Shown in pieces: positions 7,954-9,832 of a stretch of 9,832 nucleotides of DNA. Under the pieces are notes generated by a model that was given only the letters and a program-made list of their open reading frames with translations, was not told the DNA's origin and ran no database searches. Source of the stretch: Flavobacteriales bacterium (lineage in GTDB: Bacteria > Bacteroidota > Bacteroidia > Flavobacteriales_D > Crocinitomicaceae). Each line of letters opens with the position of its first letter. Within the stretch, counting starts at the first letter, position 1. The stretch spans positions 1 through 9,832 of the forward strand of contig CANHJY010000051.1 in assembly GCA_947461185.1 (NCBI GenBank), written 5' to 3'. Made by a program: the position numbers and the translations under genes.

Positions 7954-8592
7954 TTAAACGTACCCCTTGTCTGCAGCCCAGCCGGTTAATTGCGCTGCAT
8001 TTGAAAAGCCCAATTTTTTAAGAATATTGTGACGATGGGTTTCTACAGTTCGCGGTGAAAGAAACAATTTGTCTGCGATTTCTTTAGATGTTAAACCAGT
8101 AGAAATTAACTTAACAACTTCAATCTCTTTTAGGGTCAGCTCCTTCTTGTTGTCTTCATTTTCAACGTGAAGTAAAGAAGCAAAGTAACGGTCTTTTATT
8201 TCATTGGCAATGTAAGTTTCACCATTATATACGGCATGAACTGCATTCACCAATTCTTCTCGGGTTATATTTTTGGTTAAATAGCCTTTGCCACCAACAG
8301 AAAGAAAGCGTTTAACGTAGTTTATCTCGTCATGCAGTGTTAAACCAATTATTCTCACTTTTGGAACACTATTGTAAATACGTTCCGCAGCCTCAAAACC
8401 ATTACTTCCTTTAAGGTTGATATCCATTAATACAATGTCGGGACGTAAATTATTTGCAAATAAAAAGGCTTCGTCAGCATTATCTGTTTTAGCAACTACA
8501 ACTATTCCCGGAGCAGCACTAAGCATGGCAACCCAAGCCTCTCTAATCAGTGCATGGTCATCAACTACCATTACTTTAATTTCATCTGCCAT
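7954..8592 (-). CDS. NarL/FixJ-family response regulator with LuxR-type HTH
   Basis: The 212-residue regulator has a complete receiver domain (about 4-120). It shows the acidic pair D11-D12, phospho-acceptor D57 (IVLMDINLKG), switch residue T85 (GLTLHD) and K107 (YLTKNI). A short linker leads to a C-terminal LuxR-type four-helix DNA-binding domain (about 149-212). That domain has LTLKEIEVVKLISTGLTSKEIA and the recognition helix SPRTVETHRHNILKKLG. All key residues are intact, so it should be phosphorylated by a HisKA_3 kinase and bind DNA as a dimer; target genes are unknown. It converges with the histidine kinase (4 nt between stop codons) and diverges from the hybrid kinase across a 225-nt gap. 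No Shine-Dalgarno is seen, and the weak TAAAAATTTG at 8626-8635 is only an approximate -7 match. Confidence 0.93.
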   Translation of the reverse strand: MADEIKVMVVDDHALIREAWVAMLSAAPGIVVVAKTDNADEAFLFANNLRPDIVLMDINLKGSNGFEAAERIYNSVPKVRIIGLTLHDEINYVKRFLSVGGKGYLTKNITREELVNAVHAVYNGETYIANEIKDRYFASLLHVENEDNKKELTLKEIEVVKLISTGLTSKEIADKLFLSPRTVETHRHNILKKLGFSNAAQLTGWAADKGYV

Positions 8593-8599
8593 AGCTATA

Positions 8600-8615
8600 G
8601 TGATTTAAAATTCAC
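8600..8615. promoter_or_regulatory. Near-palindrome ahead of the response regulator start
   Basis: GTGATTTAAAATTCAC pairs at six of eight positions about its centre and ends 7 nt before the regulator ATG. NarL-family proteins bind short dyads, so an autoregulatory operator is conceivable. The evidence is only the symmetry and the position. Confidence 0.2.
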
Positions 8616-8759
8616 AACGAATGTACAAATTTTTACGATTTTTCACTTGTAAAACATCCACATTAAAAAACATTTCGTCACTTTTCGGAGTTTGATAAAT
8701 TGAAGATTTCTCCGCTTATGTAGAACTTTTTTTGTAAATTGTGGGCGATTATTTGAGTC

Positions 8760-8828
8760 ATGAAACCATTTCTAGTAAAGGTAAGATTACACAAAGATTC
8801 AGCATCAAATTTCGTGAATGAGTTATAA
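8760..8828 (+). CDS. Possible 22-codon upstream ORF overlapping the hybrid kinase start
   Basis: An ATG at 8760 opens 22 codons (MKPFLVKVRLHKD then SASNFVNEL) and stops with TAA at 8826-8828, 8 nt inside the hybrid kinase gene that begins at 8818 in another frame. The arrangement would let ribosomes finishing the short ORF reinitiate at the kinase ATG. There is no Shine-Dalgarno and no family match, so it may be chance. It is too short to judge by codon use. Confidence 0.25.
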   Translation: MKPFLVKVRLHKDSASNFVNEL

Positions 8829-9832
8829 AGAAACACGCATTATTCTTGTAGAGGACGACCCAATGTTCTCACAAATGATTCAATTTCAGTTAACAACCGC
8901 AGGAAGTGAGTTTAATTCTGGAAATATTCAGCATGTCATGTCGCTATTTGACTTCGAAGAAATGCTTGCGTTCTTTCTGCCAGATGTTATACTTTTGGAT
9001 TTGAATCTTCCTGATTCAATGGGTTTGGACACCTACATGAGGGTTAAAAATAAATGTCCAAATAGTGCAATTATTATTTTGTCTGGCTCTGATGATGAAG
9101 AATTATCTGCGAAGATTGTTCAAAATGGTGCGCAAGATTATATTCTTAAAAGTGATGTTAACGGCAGGCTATTAAACAAAGCCATTCATTATAGTTTAGA
9201 GCGGATGCGCCAGCAAATTGTACTCTCCGAATCTGAAAGAAAATTTAGAGGTGTTTTTGAAAATAGTCCAATTCCAATGCTTACTGTTCGCGGGAGCAAT
9301 TTTGCAATTCAAATGGCAAATAAAGCTTTTAGTGCTTTGTATGAAGGGCAATTGGGAACTTTTTATGGAAAGAATCTCGTTGATTTTAGTTGTAAAAAAG
9401 ATGAAGTACTATCTTTTGACATGAGTTTGAATAAAATCAGTTTAGAATTATGTCAAGTTACGCTTGAAGGCAATCAAATTCATGTGGAGTTAATCGCCAA
9501 CAAATTGAATACGGAGAGTGACCTTTATATTTGTCAAATTATTGATAAAACAGAAGAGTTGCGTTTCCAGCAGGAAAAAATGAAACTGATTCATGTTGCT
9601 CAAGAAAATGAAAAACATAAAATAGCGAGAGAAATTCATGATGGTTTAGCTCAGAATTTGGTGCTCATGAATTTATTGTTTGAATCATTTGAATTCCCCA
9701 ATGATCAGAAAGATCAACGGGAAAATTTTGCACAACTTATAAAAAGTACCATTGATGAAGCGAGAGGTATTTCGTATACTTTATTACCTCCTGAATTGGA
9801 AAGTGGATTGCTCCATGGGATTAAACATATGA
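8818..9832 (+). CDS. Hybrid REC-PAS-HisKA_3 histidine kinase, cut by right edge
   Basis: The frame is open from ATG 8818 to the last base (338 codons seen, no stop). Order: an N-terminal receiver (about 5-125) with D13-D14, phospho-acceptor D61 (VILLDLNLPDS), S89 (ILSGSDD) and K111 (YILKSD); a PAS domain at about 138-245 (FRGVFENSPIPMLTV, ending YICQIIDKTEE); then a HisKA_3 domain with H274 in REIHDGLAQNL and the DxxxQ motif (D275-Q279). The ATPase domain expected next lies outside the window. No membrane segment or signal peptide is seen. The receiver probably takes phosphate from another kinase or from its own histidine and tunes the kinase part. It lies divergent from the NarL-type regulator and close to a paralogous kinase. 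It begins with MSYKETRIILVEDD, a typical receiver start. Confidence 0.88.
   Translation, partial: MSYKETRIILVEDDPMFSQMIQFQLTTAGSEFNSGNIQHVMSLFDFEEMLAFFLPDVILLDLNLPDSMGLDTYMRVKNKCPNSAIIILSGSDDEELSAKIVQNGAQDYILKSDVNGRLLNKAIHYSLERMRQQIVLSESERKFRGVFENSPIPMLTVRGSNFAIQMANKAFSALYEGQLGTFYGKNLVDFSCKKDEVLSFDMSLNKISLELCQVTLEGNQIHVELIANKLNTESDLYICQIIDKTEELRFQQEKMKLIHVAQENEKHKIAREIHDGLAQNLVLMNLLFESFEFPNDQKDQRENFAQLIKSTIDEARGISYTLLPPELESGLLHGIKHM

Noticed and set aside
8417..8608. 63-codon plus-strand reading frame over the response regulator
   Set aside because: It is antisense to a complete, well-conserved receiver domain and has a low-complexity Ser/Ala/Ile/Thr composition typical of a shadow frame.
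8686..8714. CGGAG...CTCCG inverted repeat in the 8593-8817 gap
   Set aside because: The arms are only 5 bp with a 19-nt loop. It is the most GC-rich dyad in the gap but too short to call a site or terminator.

Overview
The window reads as chromosomal DNA from a member of the Bacteroidota (Flavobacteriia/Cytophagia type). The evidence is AT-rich codon usage, start codons without Shine-Dalgarno sequences, a TATCTTTG element matching the Bacteroidota -7 promoter consensus TAnnTTTG, and typical Bacteroidota protein families (large AsmA-like protein, DUF349 repeat protein, TM-free HisKA_3 kinases with NarL-type regulators). No mobile element, CRISPR array, rRNA or tRNA gene was found. The exact genus cannot be told.

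Layout. (1) 1-41, minus: the first 14 codons of a gene leaving the left edge, probably a DUF255/YyaL thioredoxin-domain protein. (2) 175-2832, minus: an 885-residue AsmA-like envelope protein. (3) 3039-6355, plus: a compact three-gene operon of PfkB-family sugar/nucleoside kinase, a five-unit DUF349 helical protein (16-nt gap), and a four-helix membrane protein with a C-terminal soluble domain (8-nt overlap). A TATCTTTG promoter lies just ahead of it and a 10-bp inverted repeat follows it. (4) 6537-9832: a signalling cluster of a soluble PAS-HisKA_3 histidine kinase (plus), a NarL/FixJ-type response regulator (minus, convergent, 4 nt between stop codons), and a divergent REC-PAS-HisKA_3 hybrid kinase (plus) cut by the right edge. 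The hybrid kinase is uninterrupted from 8818 to the last base.

How the genes may work together. The two kinases share the same H-box (HDGLxQNL, with the DxxxQ phosphatase motif) and the same PPxLxxGLL segment after it, so they look like paralogues around one DNA-binding regulator. The hybrid carries its own N-terminal receiver, so it could be an output of the first kinase as well as an input to the regulator; this is inference. The kinase-DUF349-membrane protein operon has no obvious biochemical theme. No convincing new defence or mobile system is visible. The points most worth checking are the convergent kinase/regulator layout, the 22-codon ORF overlapping the hybrid kinase start, and the uncharacterised membrane protein co-encoded with DUF349.
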